Below are positions 13,375-22,408 of a stretch of 41,421 nt of DNA, piece by piece (the stretch's first letter is position 1; each line of letters starts with the position of its first letter). Source of the stretch: an uncultured Anaerotruncus sp. GTDB lineage: Bacteria; Bacillota; Clostridia; Oscillospirales; Ruminococcaceae. The notes under the pieces were generated by a model. That model saw only the letters and a program-made list of their open reading frames with translations. It was not told the DNA's origin and did no database searches. The DNA is taken from the NCBI GenBank assembly GCA_944385965.1, contig CALWZG010000007.1:1-41421 (forward strand). The letters run 5' to 3'. The position numbers and the translations under genes were made by a program.

Positions 13375-15705
13375 TCAGACACCCTCCTCCAATAAAATGG
13401 CAATTACAGTGATGTCATCTTCATGGCCATCATCTCTCCGGCGCCTGGCCTCCCGCAAAAGGCGTTCGCTGAACTCCTGGGGGTCCTGCCCCTCATAATG
13501 CTCCAGCTCGGAAACCAGCCAATCATAGCTTCCGGCGATGGCCCCATCGGACACCATCACTATCCAATCCCCTTCCCGGAGGGTGACTGCGCTTTTTTCA
13601 AAGCTGACCCCGCCTAAAATCCCCACCGGCAGGGAATTGGTCTGCACATATCCCCCCTTTCCGGATTTCCGCAGGAAGGTGGGGGCAGCTCCCGCTTTAT
13701 AAAACTCTACCCGGCCGGTGTAGAGGTCAATCCCTGTAATATCAATGGTGGCCAGGGATTCCTCCCCGGTTTTCACCAGCAGGGCGGAGTTGACCAGCTT
13801 GAGGGCGGCATCCAAACCCACCCCCGCCTGAATCAGCTTCTTCAGCAGCTGGGAGGTCATGGTGGAGTCTACCGCCGCAGCTCCCCCGCTGCCCATCCCA
13901 TCCGACAGAATCACATTGACCCGCCCATTTTTCCCATCCACATAGCTGTAACTGTCCCCGCACACCCGGGCACCTCCATTGCAGCTTTGGCTGGCCCCCC
14001 AGCGGATACTGTATGTTGCCTTCTCCTGGAAGGTGAGCCGAATCAGGTTTCCATCGTTGGGCCGTTCCCTGGCGGGCAGGTCAAATTCCCGGCCGCACAA
14101 ATCGGACAGATCCAGGGTCAGCTCCTCCATCCGCAGACGCCCCAGCTTATAGGCTGGAACCACCATCTCCAGGGTCATGTTGGTCTCTCCATCTAGGGTG
14201 CAGCACACCCGGTCCGGGAAAATGGTCAGGGTTTGGAGGTATTGCCGGACCTTCTGGGCGGTCTCATTGTCCTGCACCTGAATTTTATCCAAGTCCTTGC
14301 CCATAGCGTCAATCATCAGGGCCATCCCCTCAAACTGGTCGGTAATCACCCCACGAACCTGTCCCATTTTTCGTTTGACCGTTTCTCTGGCCATATACTC
14401 GGAAAATAAAGCCGCCATCTGCTTGCACAGCTCCGGCAGACGCTTGCAGGAATGGGCGAACCAGTCCGGGAAGGCGGACTCCTCCAAAGGCTCTCCCCGG
14501 CGCAGCGCCCCCAAAGCCTGGCTCAAGGCGTCATTGGTATCGTTATAATGGAGCTGCCAGCAGGTGGCGTTCTGTCTGCATTTGCGGCACACCCGGTCGG
14601 CGGCGCATTGGTACACAGAGGAAATATCTCCCCCCACCATACCCGCCAGCTTGTCGTTTACCTGCCTTGTGGCGTCGGCCACCTCCCGCAGCGCCCCCGA
14701 CATATCCCCCATCTGGTTGGTGAGCATGGCCTTATAGGTCTCCCCCGCCACCAGGGTGCCTTCCTGTCCCCGGCCCAGCAGCCGCTCTAAAGTGGACAGG
14801 GGAATCAAGATAGAGATGACACTGGAAATAAAAATTTCTACCAGCAGATAGGGGTCCATGGTACTGCGGTCGGCAATCAGGGCGAACAGATTCACCATCA
14901 GGAATACCCCTGCGGCGGCGGCCCGGCTCAGATGGGCAAACACCCCAGCCAGCAGCCCTCCAAAGCCATAGGTCCCCATCAGAAAGGCGTTGCTCCCCGC
15001 CAGAATCCCAGCGGCCACTCCCGCTGTCACCCCGGCGATGGCCCCTCCCGCCTCTTTGGCGGCCTGGGCGGCCACCAGCACCACAAGCACCGCCAACATC
15101 CTGCCCAAGGACAAGCCAAACACCTTCAAATGCACCAAGGCCAGCACTGCAATGGCGAAGGCGATGACCATAGAGGTCAGGTCGGTCTGCCTGGCGTTCT
15201 CCAGGCCCTTTTCAAAGGTCTGGGCGGTTCGGATGAAAAAGTAGGCTGCGCAGCAGGCCAGAAGCACCTCCGACACATTCAGCAGAATCCCATACACATT
15301 TCCCCCGGATACGACGGTAAAGGCCATCAGCGGCAGCCCCAGGGAGATGGCGCAGGAAACCTGTCCCGGCATCTTCATCAGCCGCAGATAGCTGCTGCTG
15401 GTAAAGCCCCACCGCAGAAGAAACAGCAGCAGCATAGCAATCACATATTTGATGTTGGAAAACACCTGATAGGAAATCAGGTATCCCAGCGCTGCCCCTA
15501 AAATCGCCGCCGGGGCGTATTTATCCGGGGCCGCCGCAGCGAAGGACACTCCAAAGGGTGCCAATCCCCCCAGTACAAAGGCATTGGCGCTTAAAAATCC
15601 CCCTGCCCCATAAGCGGCGAAGGCCGCTCCCAATTTATGGGCCCGCACCGTCTGCCGAACCCTTTGCCCAAGGGCCAACGAACCTGCCGCCGACCTGTTC
15701 TGCAT
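13375..15705 (-). CDS. spoIIE: stage II sporulation protein E (SpoIIE phosphatase)
   Basis: 776 residues. The N-terminal ~320 residues contain about ten membrane helices, the middle is the linker/FtsZ-interacting region, and the C-terminal ~200 residues are a PP2C-type phosphatase with VCGDSYSYV, VILSDGMGSG, VMVSDGAIAG and DDITVIAILL, which supply the metal-binding aspartates. SpoIIE dephosphorylates SpoIIAA at the polar septum and so activates sigma-F in the forespore. The ATG at 15705 lies 5 nt from AGGTGG; an upstream GTG at 15714 overlaps that site. A TAAAAT -10-like hexamer is found about 35 nt upstream, and a single 0A-box-like TGTCGTT at 15797-15803; both weak. It shows that the host can sporulate. 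Confidence 0.95.
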   Translation of the reverse strand: MQNRSAAGSLALGQRVRQTVRAHKLGAAFAAYGAGGFLSANAFVLGGLAPFGVSFAAAAPDKYAPAAILGAALGYLISYQVFSNIKYVIAMLLLFLLRWGFTSSSYLRLMKMPGQVSCAISLGLPLMAFTVVSGGNVYGILLNVSEVLLACCAAYFFIRTAQTFEKGLENARQTDLTSMVIAFAIAVLALVHLKVFGLSLGRMLAVLVVLVAAQAAKEAGGAIAGVTAGVAAGILAGSNAFLMGTYGFGGLLAGVFAHLSRAAAAGVFLMVNLFALIADRSTMDPYLLVEIFISSVISILIPLSTLERLLGRGQEGTLVAGETYKAMLTNQMGDMSGALREVADATRQVNDKLAGMVGGDISSVYQCAADRVCRKCRQNATCWQLHYNDTNDALSQALGALRRGEPLEESAFPDWFAHSCKRLPELCKQMAALFSEYMARETVKRKMGQVRGVITDQFEGMALMIDAMGKDLDKIQVQDNETAQKVRQYLQTLTIFPDRVCCTLDGETNMTLEMVVPAYKLGRLRMEELTLDLSDLCGREFDLPARERPNDGNLIRLTFQEKATYSIRWGASQSCNGGARVCGDSYSYVDGKNGRVNVILSDGMGSGGAAAVDSTMTSQLLKKLIQAGVGLDAALKLVNSALLVKTGEESLATIDITGIDLYTGRVEFYKAGAAPTFLRKSGKGGYVQTNSLPVGILGGVSFEKSAVTLREGDWIVMVSDGAIAGSYDWLVSELEHYEGQDPQEFSERLLREARRRRDDGHEDDITVIAILLEEGV

Positions 15706-15895
15706 AAAATCCACCTGCCATTCATAAACTATTATTTTATCCGTATTGTAAATTCTATTGTAGAGTTTACCCTAGGAAAAGTTTGTCCCATTCCGGCTGT
15801 CGTTTTTTTGAAAGGCAGGTGTATTTGAGCGGTTTTAGATGGAAATTCTTCCGAAAAGGCGCAAAAATCCGTAAAAAGAGCGATGGAACTAGCCA

Positions 15896-15924
15896 TTGAA
15901 AATCCATATGGGGTGTGTTAGAAT
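15896..15924 (+). promoter_or_regulatory. sigma-A-type promoter of the aminotransferase-trpS-prmC operon
   Basis: TTGAAA (15896-15901), 17-nt spacer, TAGAAT (15919-15924); leader about 60 nt. Confidence 0.75.
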
Positions 15925-15990
15925 AAAGTTTAATAATGAAAAGCGCTAATAGGAACATTTCCGCTCTTTCAAAGGAAAGGACCGACCTTT

Positions 15991-17178
15991 ATGAACTATG
16001 AGCTTTCTCATCGGATGGCGGCCTTGCAGCCCTCCCTCATCCGTGAAATTTTAAAATCCACCTCTGACCCTTCCGTGATTTCCTTTGCCGCCGGCAACCC
16101 GGCCCCCAACGCCTTTCCTGTCCAGGAGGTGACGGAAATCGCCGCTGAGATTCTGCGGCAGGAGCCTATCTCCGCCCTGCAATACTCTGTCACCGAAGGA
16201 TATCCCCCTCTCCGGGAAGCCTGCAAGCGGATGCTCCGGGAGCGGTATGGTATCTCCACCGAGGGCAATGAGCTGATTATCATTTCAGGAGCCCAGCAAG
16301 GGGCCGACCTGGCCGCCAAGGTGCTGGTGAATGAAGGAGATACCGTTCTTTGTGAGGACCCTTCCTTTATCGGATGCCTGAATACATTCCGCTCCTACCG
16401 GTGTAACCTGGTGGGAATTGAGATGGAGTCGGACGGACTGAATCTGGAGCAGCTGGAGCGGGCGATGCGGGAACAGCCCAACGTAAAGCTGCTTTACCTC
16501 ATCCCCAACTTCCAAAACCCCACCGGAATCACCACCTCCCTGGAAAAGCGCCAGGCCATTCTGGAACTGGCCAACCGCTACAACGTGGTGATTCTGGAGG
16601 ATAATCCTTATGGGGACCTGCGGTTCTCCGGCAGCCCGGTGCCATCCATCAAGTCTATGGACACCACCGGGGCGGTCATCTACAACGGCAGTTTCTCCAA
16701 AATCCTGGCTCCCGGCCTGCGGGTTGGATTCCTGCTGGCCCCCACTGAGCTGGTGGGCAAACTGACGGTAGGCAAACAGTGCGCCGATGTCCACACCAAC
16801 ATCCTGGCCCAGATGATTTGCCATCGCTGGCTCACCTCCTGTGACCTGGACGCCCATCTTCAGCGGATTTCCTCTATTTATAAAGGAAAATGTCAGCTGA
16901 TGCTGGATGGAATCGAGAAGGAGTTCGCCTCCAGCGTAACCCATACTGTACCAGACGGGGGGTTATTCCTTTGGTGTACCCTGCCTGAAGGAGCGGATAT
17001 GCTGGACTTCTGCCGCAAAGCGGTGGAAAAGAAGGTGGCTGTGGTGCCGGGGTCCGCCTTCCTGGCGGATGAGACCGCCCCCTGCCGTTCTTTCCGCATG
17101 AACTATTCCACCCCCACCGACGAAAACATTGTCAAAGGGGTCGCTTTATTGGGTGAATTGACAAAACAGCTCTTTTAA
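15991..17178 (+). CDS. PLP-dependent class I/II aminotransferase
   Basis: 395 residues of fold-type I aminotransferase, subgroup close to 2-aminoadipate/MocR-type transaminases (no GntR domain attached). Visible: ISFAAGNPAPNAFP near the start, QYSVTEGYPPLREA, IISGAQQGADLAAKV (PLP phosphate region), NFQNPTGIT, EDNPYGDLRF and the PLP lysine Lys237 in GSFSKILAPGLRVGF; FRMNYS near the end holds the substrate carboxylate Arg. Exact amino acid substrate cannot be told. First gene of a plus-strand operon: trpS follows after about 30 nt. No T-box or leader peptide is visible, so amino acid control at this level is not supported. Confidence 0.85.
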   Translation: MNYELSHRMAALQPSLIREILKSTSDPSVISFAAGNPAPNAFPVQEVTEIAAEILRQEPISALQYSVTEGYPPLREACKRMLRERYGISTEGNELIIISGAQQGADLAAKVLVNEGDTVLCEDPSFIGCLNTFRSYRCNLVGIEMESDGLNLEQLERAMREQPNVKLLYLIPNFQNPTGITTSLEKRQAILELANRYNVVILEDNPYGDLRFSGSPVPSIKSMDTTGAVIYNGSFSKILAPGLRVGFLLAPTELVGKLTVGKQCADVHTNILAQMICHRWLTSCDLDAHLQRISSIYKGKCQLMLDGIEKEFASSVTHTVPDGGLFLWCTLPEGADMLDFCRKAVEKKVAVVPGSAFLADETAPCRSFRMNYSTPTDENIVKGVALLGELTKQLF

Positions 17179-17207
17179 CCCCTATCCCATTTGAAAGGAT
17201 GACTTAT

Positions 17208-18200
17208 ATGGACAAAAAAGTAATTTTCTCCGGTATTCAGCCCACAGGAACCTTCACCCTGGGCAATTATCTGGGGGCGCTGCAAAACTGGGCTGCCCTT
17301 CAGGATGAATATAACTGCTGCTACTCGGTGGTAAACATGCACGCCATCACCGTCCGCCAGGACCCCAAAGACCTGCGGGCCAACACTTTGAGCGCTTACG
17401 CCATGCTTTTATCTGTGGGCATCGACCCGGAAAAATGCATCCTGTTTATCCAGAGCCATGTGCGCACCCATGCGGAGCTGGCCTGGGTGCTGGACTGCTA
17501 CACCCAGTTTGGAGAGCTTTCCAGAATGACCCAGTTCAAGGATAAAAGCGCCCGGCATCCCGAGAATATCAACTGCGGCCTGTTCACCTATCCCAGCCTG
17601 ATGGCGGCGGACATCCTGCTGTACCAAGCCGACCTGGTGCCGGTGGGGGATGACCAGCGTCAGCATCTGGAACTGACCAGGGATATTGCGGAGCGGTTTA
17701 ACGGCATTTATGGGAATACCTTCACCGTCCCGGATGGCTATTATCCTAAGCTGACCGCCCGTGTTATGTCCTTGCAGGACCCCACCAAGAAGATGTCCAA
17801 AAGCGATGATAACCCTAAATCCTACATTTCCCTGCTGGACCCCCCTGCCACCATCGTGAAAAAGATTAAAAGCGCTGTCACCGATTCCGATTCTCTGGTA
17901 GCCTACCGGGAGGGGAAGGACGGTATCAACAACCTGATGTCCATTTACAGCGCAGTCACCAAGAAAAGCCTGGAGCAGATTGAAAACGAGTTTGTTGGCA
18001 AGGGCTATGGTGACTTTAAGCAAGCGGTGGGAGAAGCTGTTGCAGAGGCTTTGCGTCCCATCCAGGAGAAGCACGCCCAGCTGATGCGGGAAAAAGCCTT
18101 CCTGGAGGACTGCTACCGGGCAGGGGCTGAGAAGGCCCAGCAGGTTTCCCAGCGGACCCTTGACAAGGTTTACAAAAAGATTGGGTTCCTTCCAAGATGA
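17208..18200 (+). CDS. trpS: tryptophanyl-tRNA synthetase
   Basis: 330 residues, standard bacterial TrpRS length. Class I signatures: SGIQPTGTFTLGNYLGAL at the N-terminus (HIGH-type region, with the TxxxGN form typical of TrpRS) and KKMSKSDDN (KMSKS loop). Further family segments are VGDDQRQHLELTRDIAERFN and LMAADILLYQADLVPVG. It charges tRNA-Trp. The start at 17208 is preferred to the ATG at 17199 because the latter abuts the AAAGGA ribosome site. The stop overlaps the prmC start (ATGA), so the two are translationally coupled. Confidence 0.95.
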   Translation: MDKKVIFSGIQPTGTFTLGNYLGALQNWAALQDEYNCCYSVVNMHAITVRQDPKDLRANTLSAYAMLLSVGIDPEKCILFIQSHVRTHAELAWVLDCYTQFGELSRMTQFKDKSARHPENINCGLFTYPSLMAADILLYQADLVPVGDDQRQHLELTRDIAERFNGIYGNTFTVPDGYYPKLTARVMSLQDPTKKMSKSDDNPKSYISLLDPPATIVKKIKSAVTDSDSLVAYREGKDGINNLMSIYSAVTKKSLEQIENEFVGKGYGDFKQAVGEAVAEALRPIQEKHAQLMREKAFLEDCYRAGAEKAQQVSQRTLDKVYKKIGFLPR

Positions 18201-19054
18201 GCCAGACAACTTTGCGGCAAGCTTATGAGGCTGCCTATGGTCGGCCTCATTCCAAAAAGGCGCAGGAGGAGGACTCCCGCGCCTTTGATTTATCCTGCCT
18301 GTTTCAGCGGGCCTTTGGGATTTCCCGCTACCAGCTGCCTCTGGTGGGGGAACAGCTGGCGGACCTGGAAAAGCTCTCCCTGTTTCAAAATCTCTGCGCC
18401 CGGTATGAGGCAGGGGAACCCCTTCAATACATTCTTGGGGAGTGGGAATTTTTCGGTCTGCCTTTCTATGTGGGGCCAGGTGTCCTCATTCCTCGACCAG
18501 ACACAGAAATCCTGGTGGAAAAGGCTTTGGAACTGCTGGCTGGAACCCAAACCCCCAGGATAGCGGATTTATGCGCCGGTACCGGCTGTGTGGGAATTTC
18601 CCTGGCGGCTCACCGGCCTCAAGCTCAAGTATACGCTTTGGAGCTTTCCCCTTTGGCCTTCTCCTACTTGGAACGGAATATCCAGCGGAACCAGGTGTCT
18701 GTCACCCCCTTGCTGGGGGATGCCCTTATTCCACTTGAGCTGCCTCCTTTGGATTTGGTGGTTTCCAACCCCCCCTATATCTCTAAAGAAGAAATGGAAC
18801 AGCTGGACCCTTTGGTCAAACAGGAACCGGAACTGGCCCTTTACGGCGGGGAGGATGGGTACCGCTTTTACCAGCGGCTTCCCAGCCTCTATTTTCCGAT
18901 GCTCAAGCCTGGGGGTGCTATGGCCTTTGAAGTTGGGTACCGGCAAGCCAACCATGTGAAGGCTTTTATGGAGGCCGCTGGCTTTCAGCGGGTGGGGATT
19001 CAAAAGGACCTGGCTGGTATTGACCGGGTTGTTTTTGGAAGCAAGCCTGAATGA
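18197..19054 (+). CDS. prmC: peptide chain release factor N5-glutamine methyltransferase
   Basis: 285 residues. N-terminal helical release-factor-binding domain, then an AdoMet methyltransferase domain with IADLCAGTGCVGISLA (AdoMet loop) and VVSNPPYISKEEM, where the NPPY motif binds the target glutamine. RQLGEW-like segments such as LQYILGEWEFFGLPF and VLIPRPDTEILVE are diagnostic for PrmC. The enzyme methylates the GGQ motif of RF1/RF2. Start codon ATG overlaps the trpS stop by 4 nt. prmC often sits beside a DUF1385 gene in Clostridia; here that gene is next door but on the opposite strand, with a shared terminator. Confidence 0.93.
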   Translation: MSQTTLRQAYEAAYGRPHSKKAQEEDSRAFDLSCLFQRAFGISRYQLPLVGEQLADLEKLSLFQNLCARYEAGEPLQYILGEWEFFGLPFYVGPGVLIPRPDTEILVEKALELLAGTQTPRIADLCAGTGCVGISLAAHRPQAQVYALELSPLAFSYLERNIQRNQVSVTPLLGDALIPLELPPLDLVVSNPPYISKEEMEQLDPLVKQEPELALYGGEDGYRFYQRLPSLYFPMLKPGGAMAFEVGYRQANHVKAFMEAAGFQRVGIQKDLAGIDRVVFGSKPE

Positions 19055-19100
19055 TAAAAAATGGAGCCTTTTTCTTAAAGAAAAGGCTCCATTTTTTATC
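19053..19100. terminator. bidirectional terminator between prmC and yqhQ
   Basis: A perfect 20-bp stem (19053-19072 with 19081-19100) around an 8-nt loop, with A6 and T6 tracts inside the arms. It begins on the prmC stop codon. Confidence 0.9.
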
Positions 19101-19105
19101 TTTTA

Positions 19106-20041
19106 TCAATCCTTGCCAAACTCGTCCTGCCCATCCTCGGGAATGCAAGGCTTCATGGCGGCGATGGCCACCTCCAGCTGGCTTTCATCCGGTTCAAAGG
19201 TGGTGAGCCTTTGCAGCCACAGCCCTGGGGCGGAAATGATTCTGGTCAGCAGGTTATCATGCCTGCCCGCGAAACGAATCACCTCATAGGACAACCCCAC
19301 CACCACGGGCAGCAGCAGAATCTTCAGCGCCACCCGCATCCAAAGGCTGCTCCAGGTGACCACCGAAAACATCAGGATGGAAATGACCAGCACAATCAGC
19401 AGGAAGCTGGTGCCGCATCTTGGATGAAACCGGGTAAAGTTCTTGGCGTTCTCCGGCAGCAGCTCTTCCCCACCCTCATAACAAGCAATGGTTTTATGCT
19501 CTGCCCCATGATACTGGAATACCCGGTGGATGTCCTCCATACGGGTCACCAAAAACAGATACAGAATAAATACCACAATTTTAATCAAGCCTTCCACCAG
19601 GCTCAACACCATACTGCTGGCGTTCACCATGCCTCCGAGAAATTTCACCACCGCCGCAGGCAGAAGCATAAACAGTCCAATGGCGATGACAGCGGCCAGG
19701 ACGCTGACCAGGACATTGAAAATCCAGGCCATTTTATCCCCCAGATGCTTTTCCAGCCACAGGTCAAATTTGGAAGGCTCCTCTTCCTCTGTCATGCCTG
19801 AAATCTCTGCTGATTTCATGAGGCATCGGTATCCCATAGCCAGAGAGGAAAAAAGGCTCCATACACCCCGCACAATGGGAATTTTGCTGTACCATTGCCG
19901 GGAACCTGTGGACCAGGTCTCCACCTCAATGGAACCATCCGGCTTTCTCACCGCCATAGCGGAGGTTTTCGGTCCCCGCATCATAACCCCCTCAATCAAG
20001 GCTTGTCCGCCGATCGAGGTCTTTTTATTCGTCTTGCTCAA
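19106..20041 (-). CDS. YqhQ/DUF1385 membrane protein
   Basis: 311 residues. N-terminal GGQALIEGVMMRGP and the conserved QYHGAEHKTIACYEGGEEL and FTRFHPRCGTSFLL stretches are the DUF1385 signatures; the His and Cys residues there suggest a metal site. Membrane helices lie near 108-130, 143-170, 213-235 and 240-258. Function is unknown, although the family is often called a predicted metal-dependent enzyme and clusters with prfA/prmC. Translation appears to start at TTG (20041) with GGGTGAG 6 nt upstream; no in-frame ATG precedes the conserved GGQALIEG segment. A long structured leader (about 115 nt) separates it from its promoter at 20162-20191. Confidence 0.88.
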   Translation of the reverse strand: MSKTNKKTSIGGQALIEGVMMRGPKTSAMAVRKPDGSIEVETWSTGSRQWYSKIPIVRGVWSLFSSLAMGYRCLMKSAEISGMTEEEEPSKFDLWLEKHLGDKMAWIFNVLVSVLAAVIAIGLFMLLPAAVVKFLGGMVNASSMVLSLVEGLIKIVVFILYLFLVTRMEDIHRVFQYHGAEHKTIACYEGGEELLPENAKNFTRFHPRCGTSFLLIVLVISILMFSVVTWSSLWMRVALKILLLPVVVGLSYEVIRFAGRHDNLLTRIISAPGLWLQRLTTFEPDESQLEVAIAAMKPCIPEDGQDEFGKD

Positions 20042-20155
20042 ATAATCTCACCCAATCCCCGCCGCTGGCCGGCGGCTTTTTTCAGCAGCCTCTTGCAAGG
20101 CCCAAATCCCATGCTTTATCCCATCTGGCAGTCCAGACTCTTCGTTCATACGACA
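20042..20155 (-). other. structured leader of yqhQ
   Basis: The predicted leader holds a 5-bp hairpin TCTGG/CCAGA (20124-20137), a GCCT/AGGC stem (20088-20101) and a GC-rich stem CCGCCG/CGGCGG (20059-20075) that lies directly before the ribosome site. On the plus strand the last stem is followed by T6 and resembles a terminator, although no plus-strand gene ends nearby. No known riboswitch is recognised. Confidence 0.4.
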
Positions 20156-20161
20156 GACCCT

Positions 20162-20191
20162 ATTATAGCTTTTTAATTATGAATAAATCAA
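20162..20191 (-). promoter_or_regulatory. sigma-A-type promoter of yqhQ
   Basis: Perfect TATAAT (20167-20162) with TTGATT (20191-20186) 18 nt upstream on the minus strand. Confidence 0.65.
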
Positions 20192-20229
20192 CCTTTCTTC
20201 CTTTGCCCAACCTCTAAAGCAAGGTCTTT

Positions 20230-21648
20230 TTACGGCTCCTGCTTTTCTTCCCCCAGAGGGAAGCAGATGGTCACCTGGGTGCCCACCCCTTCTTTGGAAG
20301 TGATGTCCAGCTTTCCTCCATGGAGGGAAACGATCTCATCCGCCACCGCTAACCCGATTCCTGAGCCTCTCCGGGTGGAGTTAGCCTTGAAAAATTTCTC
20401 CTTGATGCGGGGCAGGTCTGACTCCTTAATGCCGCAGCCGGTATCCATCACGGTGATACAGGCGTTTTGATTGGTCACATTGGCCTGTATGGCCACCGTA
20501 TCCCCCTGGTCTGAATATTTCAGGGCGTTGTCAATGATATTGACGAAAACCTGCCGCAAACGGTTCTTGTCCCCATAGAAAGAGGCAATCTCATCCGGCT
20601 CCTCATAAATCAACTGCTTGCCCTCATGTTTTGCCCGCTCCTCAAACATCAGCACAGCGTCGGACAATTCGGCGACCAAGTCCAGCCGCTCCCGGTTCAG
20701 CTGCATCCTGCCGCTTTGCAGGCGGCTGAAGTCCAGCAGCTCCTCCACCATCTGGGCCAGCCGCTGGGTTTCGCTGTTAATCACCCGCATCCCCTTGCCC
20801 AACATCTCCGGGTCCATATCCGTCTGCATATCCGACAGGGTTTCCGCCCAGCCTTTGATGGCGGTGAGGGGGGTGCGCAGCTCATGGGACACCGAGGAGA
20901 TAAAGTCGTTCTTCATCTTCTCATTGGCGGACAGCTCCTCCGCCATATAGTTGATGGTATCGCAAAGCTCCCCGATTTCATCATCGTTCTTTTTGTGCAG
21001 ACGAGCACCAAAATCCCCTTGGGCAATTTTGCGGGCAGTCTCGCCCACCTCTCCCACAGGATTTACAATGGAATTGATAAAATAAGAGCTGGAGAAAATC
21101 ACGAAAAAGATAATGGCCACCCCTACCAGGGTAATCATCAGGATAAACAGGATAATTTGATGGTCGATGGCGTCCAGGGAAACTGCGAACCGCATGGCTG
21201 CCGGCTGGTTTTCATCCACCGGTGACACCACCGTGACCGCCATAATCTTTTCCCCGTTCACCACCTCATTCATGTATCCCACTCCATCACTGGATTGAAG
21301 AGCCTGCCAGAAATCCGGCATATAAACCTGGCTTCCCGGCTGAAAACCGCTGGAGGTAAAGAGTACATTTCCATCCAGGTCCACCGCCATCAGCTCCATC
21401 TTGTCCCGCTGGTCGAAATTCTCCACCAGGGAGCGGACCTGAGTAGTAAAGTTGGCGGAACTGTCCTCCGAATAAGCGGTCATCTGGGAGGTGACGAAGG
21501 ATGCCTGGGCCATGATGGTGCTGTGTACATTGTTATAGTAAAACGCCTTGATGCCGATGGCGAACCCTATTTCCAACGCGATTAGAATTACCAGGATAAC
21601 GCCCAGATTATTGAACAGCCACCGTTTGGTAATCTTTTTTACCGCCAT
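20230..21648 (-). CDS. sensor histidine kinase
   Basis: 472 residues: membrane helix 12-35, an extracellular sensor domain of about 130 residues, membrane helix about 164-188, HAMP domain, dimerisation/phosphotransfer domain with His255 in SSVSHELRTPLTAIKGW, and a C-terminal ATPase domain (NIIDNALKYSDQ, DTGCGI, GSGIGLAVADEIV). All catalytic boxes are present. The outer domain includes a segment (MAVDLDGNVLFTSSGF) like single Cache-type sensors, so a small ligand is plausible. AAAGGAGG lies 7 nt before the start. It is the last gene of the lipoprotein-regulator-kinase operon, 39 nt after the response regulator. Signal unknown. Confidence 0.92.
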   Translation of the reverse strand: MAVKKITKRWLFNNLGVILVILIALEIGFAIGIKAFYYNNVHSTIMAQASFVTSQMTAYSEDSSANFTTQVRSLVENFDQRDKMELMAVDLDGNVLFTSSGFQPGSQVYMPDFWQALQSSDGVGYMNEVVNGEKIMAVTVVSPVDENQPAAMRFAVSLDAIDHQIILFILMITLVGVAIIFFVIFSSSYFINSIVNPVGEVGETARKIAQGDFGARLHKKNDDEIGELCDTINYMAEELSANEKMKNDFISSVSHELRTPLTAIKGWAETLSDMQTDMDPEMLGKGMRVINSETQRLAQMVEELLDFSRLQSGRMQLNRERLDLVAELSDAVLMFEERAKHEGKQLIYEEPDEIASFYGDKNRLRQVFVNIIDNALKYSDQGDTVAIQANVTNQNACITVMDTGCGIKESDLPRIKEKFFKANSTRRGSGIGLAVADEIVSLHGGKLDITSKEGVGTQVTICFPLGEEKQEP

Positions 21649-21687
21649 CCCGGCTCCTCCTTTCGGTTAAACATTTTCCCCAGTGGG

Positions 21688-22392
21688 TTATTCCTGGGAC
21701 CACTTATACCCAAATCCCCAAACGGTAAGCAGATATTTTGGGTTGGATGGCTCATCCTCCAGCTTCATCCGCAGCCTGCGGATATTCACATCCACAATCT
21801 TGATGTCCCCATAATATCCTTCCCCCCAGACTCGATTCAGAATATCCTGACGTCCAAGGGCGGTGTTGGGGTTATTAAAGAAATATTCCAAAATCTGGTA
21901 CTCCACCTGGGTCAAATCCAAAGGTTTTCCATTTTTAGAAACGGTGCGGCTTTTCAGGTTCAGCACAAAGGGACCAGATACCAGCTCATTCACCGGCTGG
22001 GGCTGGGCCTTCTCGGTGGCCATAGCCACCCGGCGGTGAAGAGCATCCACCCGAGCCACCAGCTCCGAGGGGGAAAAGGGCTTTGTGATATAGTCATCCG
22101 CCCCCATCATCAGGCCCCCCACCTTATCCATCTCCTGGCTTTTGGCGGTGAGCATGATGATGCCAATGGCGTTATTCTTCTCCCGGATGCGGCGGCAGAC
22201 CTCAAACCCGTCAATTCCCGGCATCATCACATCCAGCACCGCCACATCAAAGTAAAATGGATTTCGGTCAAAAATATCCATGGCGGCCTCCCCGTTGGGA
22301 ACATCCACCACCTCATAACCGGCCCGTTTCAGGTTGATGACCTCAAAGTCCCGGATTACGTCCTCATCTTCCACAATTAAAATACGTTTCAT
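21688..22392 (-). CDS. OmpR/PhoB-family response regulator
   Basis: 234 residues. Receiver domain 1-120 with the acidic pair EDED (8-11), phosphoacceptor Asp54 in VAVLDVMMPG, Thr/Ser switch in MLTAKS and Lys104 in YITKPFSP. C-terminal winged-helix DNA-binding domain with LTQVEYQILEYFFNNP, WGEGYYGDIKIVDVNIRRLR and VWGFGYKWS. It is the partner of the kinase at 20230-21648 and follows the lipoprotein gene after 16 nt. Target genes are not evident; autoregulation of the operon is possible but no tandem repeat site stands out near the promoter. Confidence 0.93.
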   Translation of the reverse strand: MKRILIVEDEDVIRDFEVINLKRAGYEVVDVPNGEAAMDIFDRNPFYFDVAVLDVMMPGIDGFEVCRRIREKNNAIGIIMLTAKSQEMDKVGGLMMGADDYITKPFSPSELVARVDALHRRVAMATEKAQPQPVNELVSGPFVLNLKSRTVSKNGKPLDLTQVEYQILEYFFNNPNTALGRQDILNRVWGEGYYGDIKIVDVNIRRLRMKLEDEPSNPKYLLTVWGFGYKWSQE

Positions 22393-22408
22393 ATTGATAC
22401 CGCCTTTC

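Noticed and set aside
17160..17215. T-box or leader peptide upstream of trpS
   Set aside because: Only about 30 nt separate the aminotransferase stop and the trpS start; no structure or Trp codon run is present, and the operon promoter leader is short.
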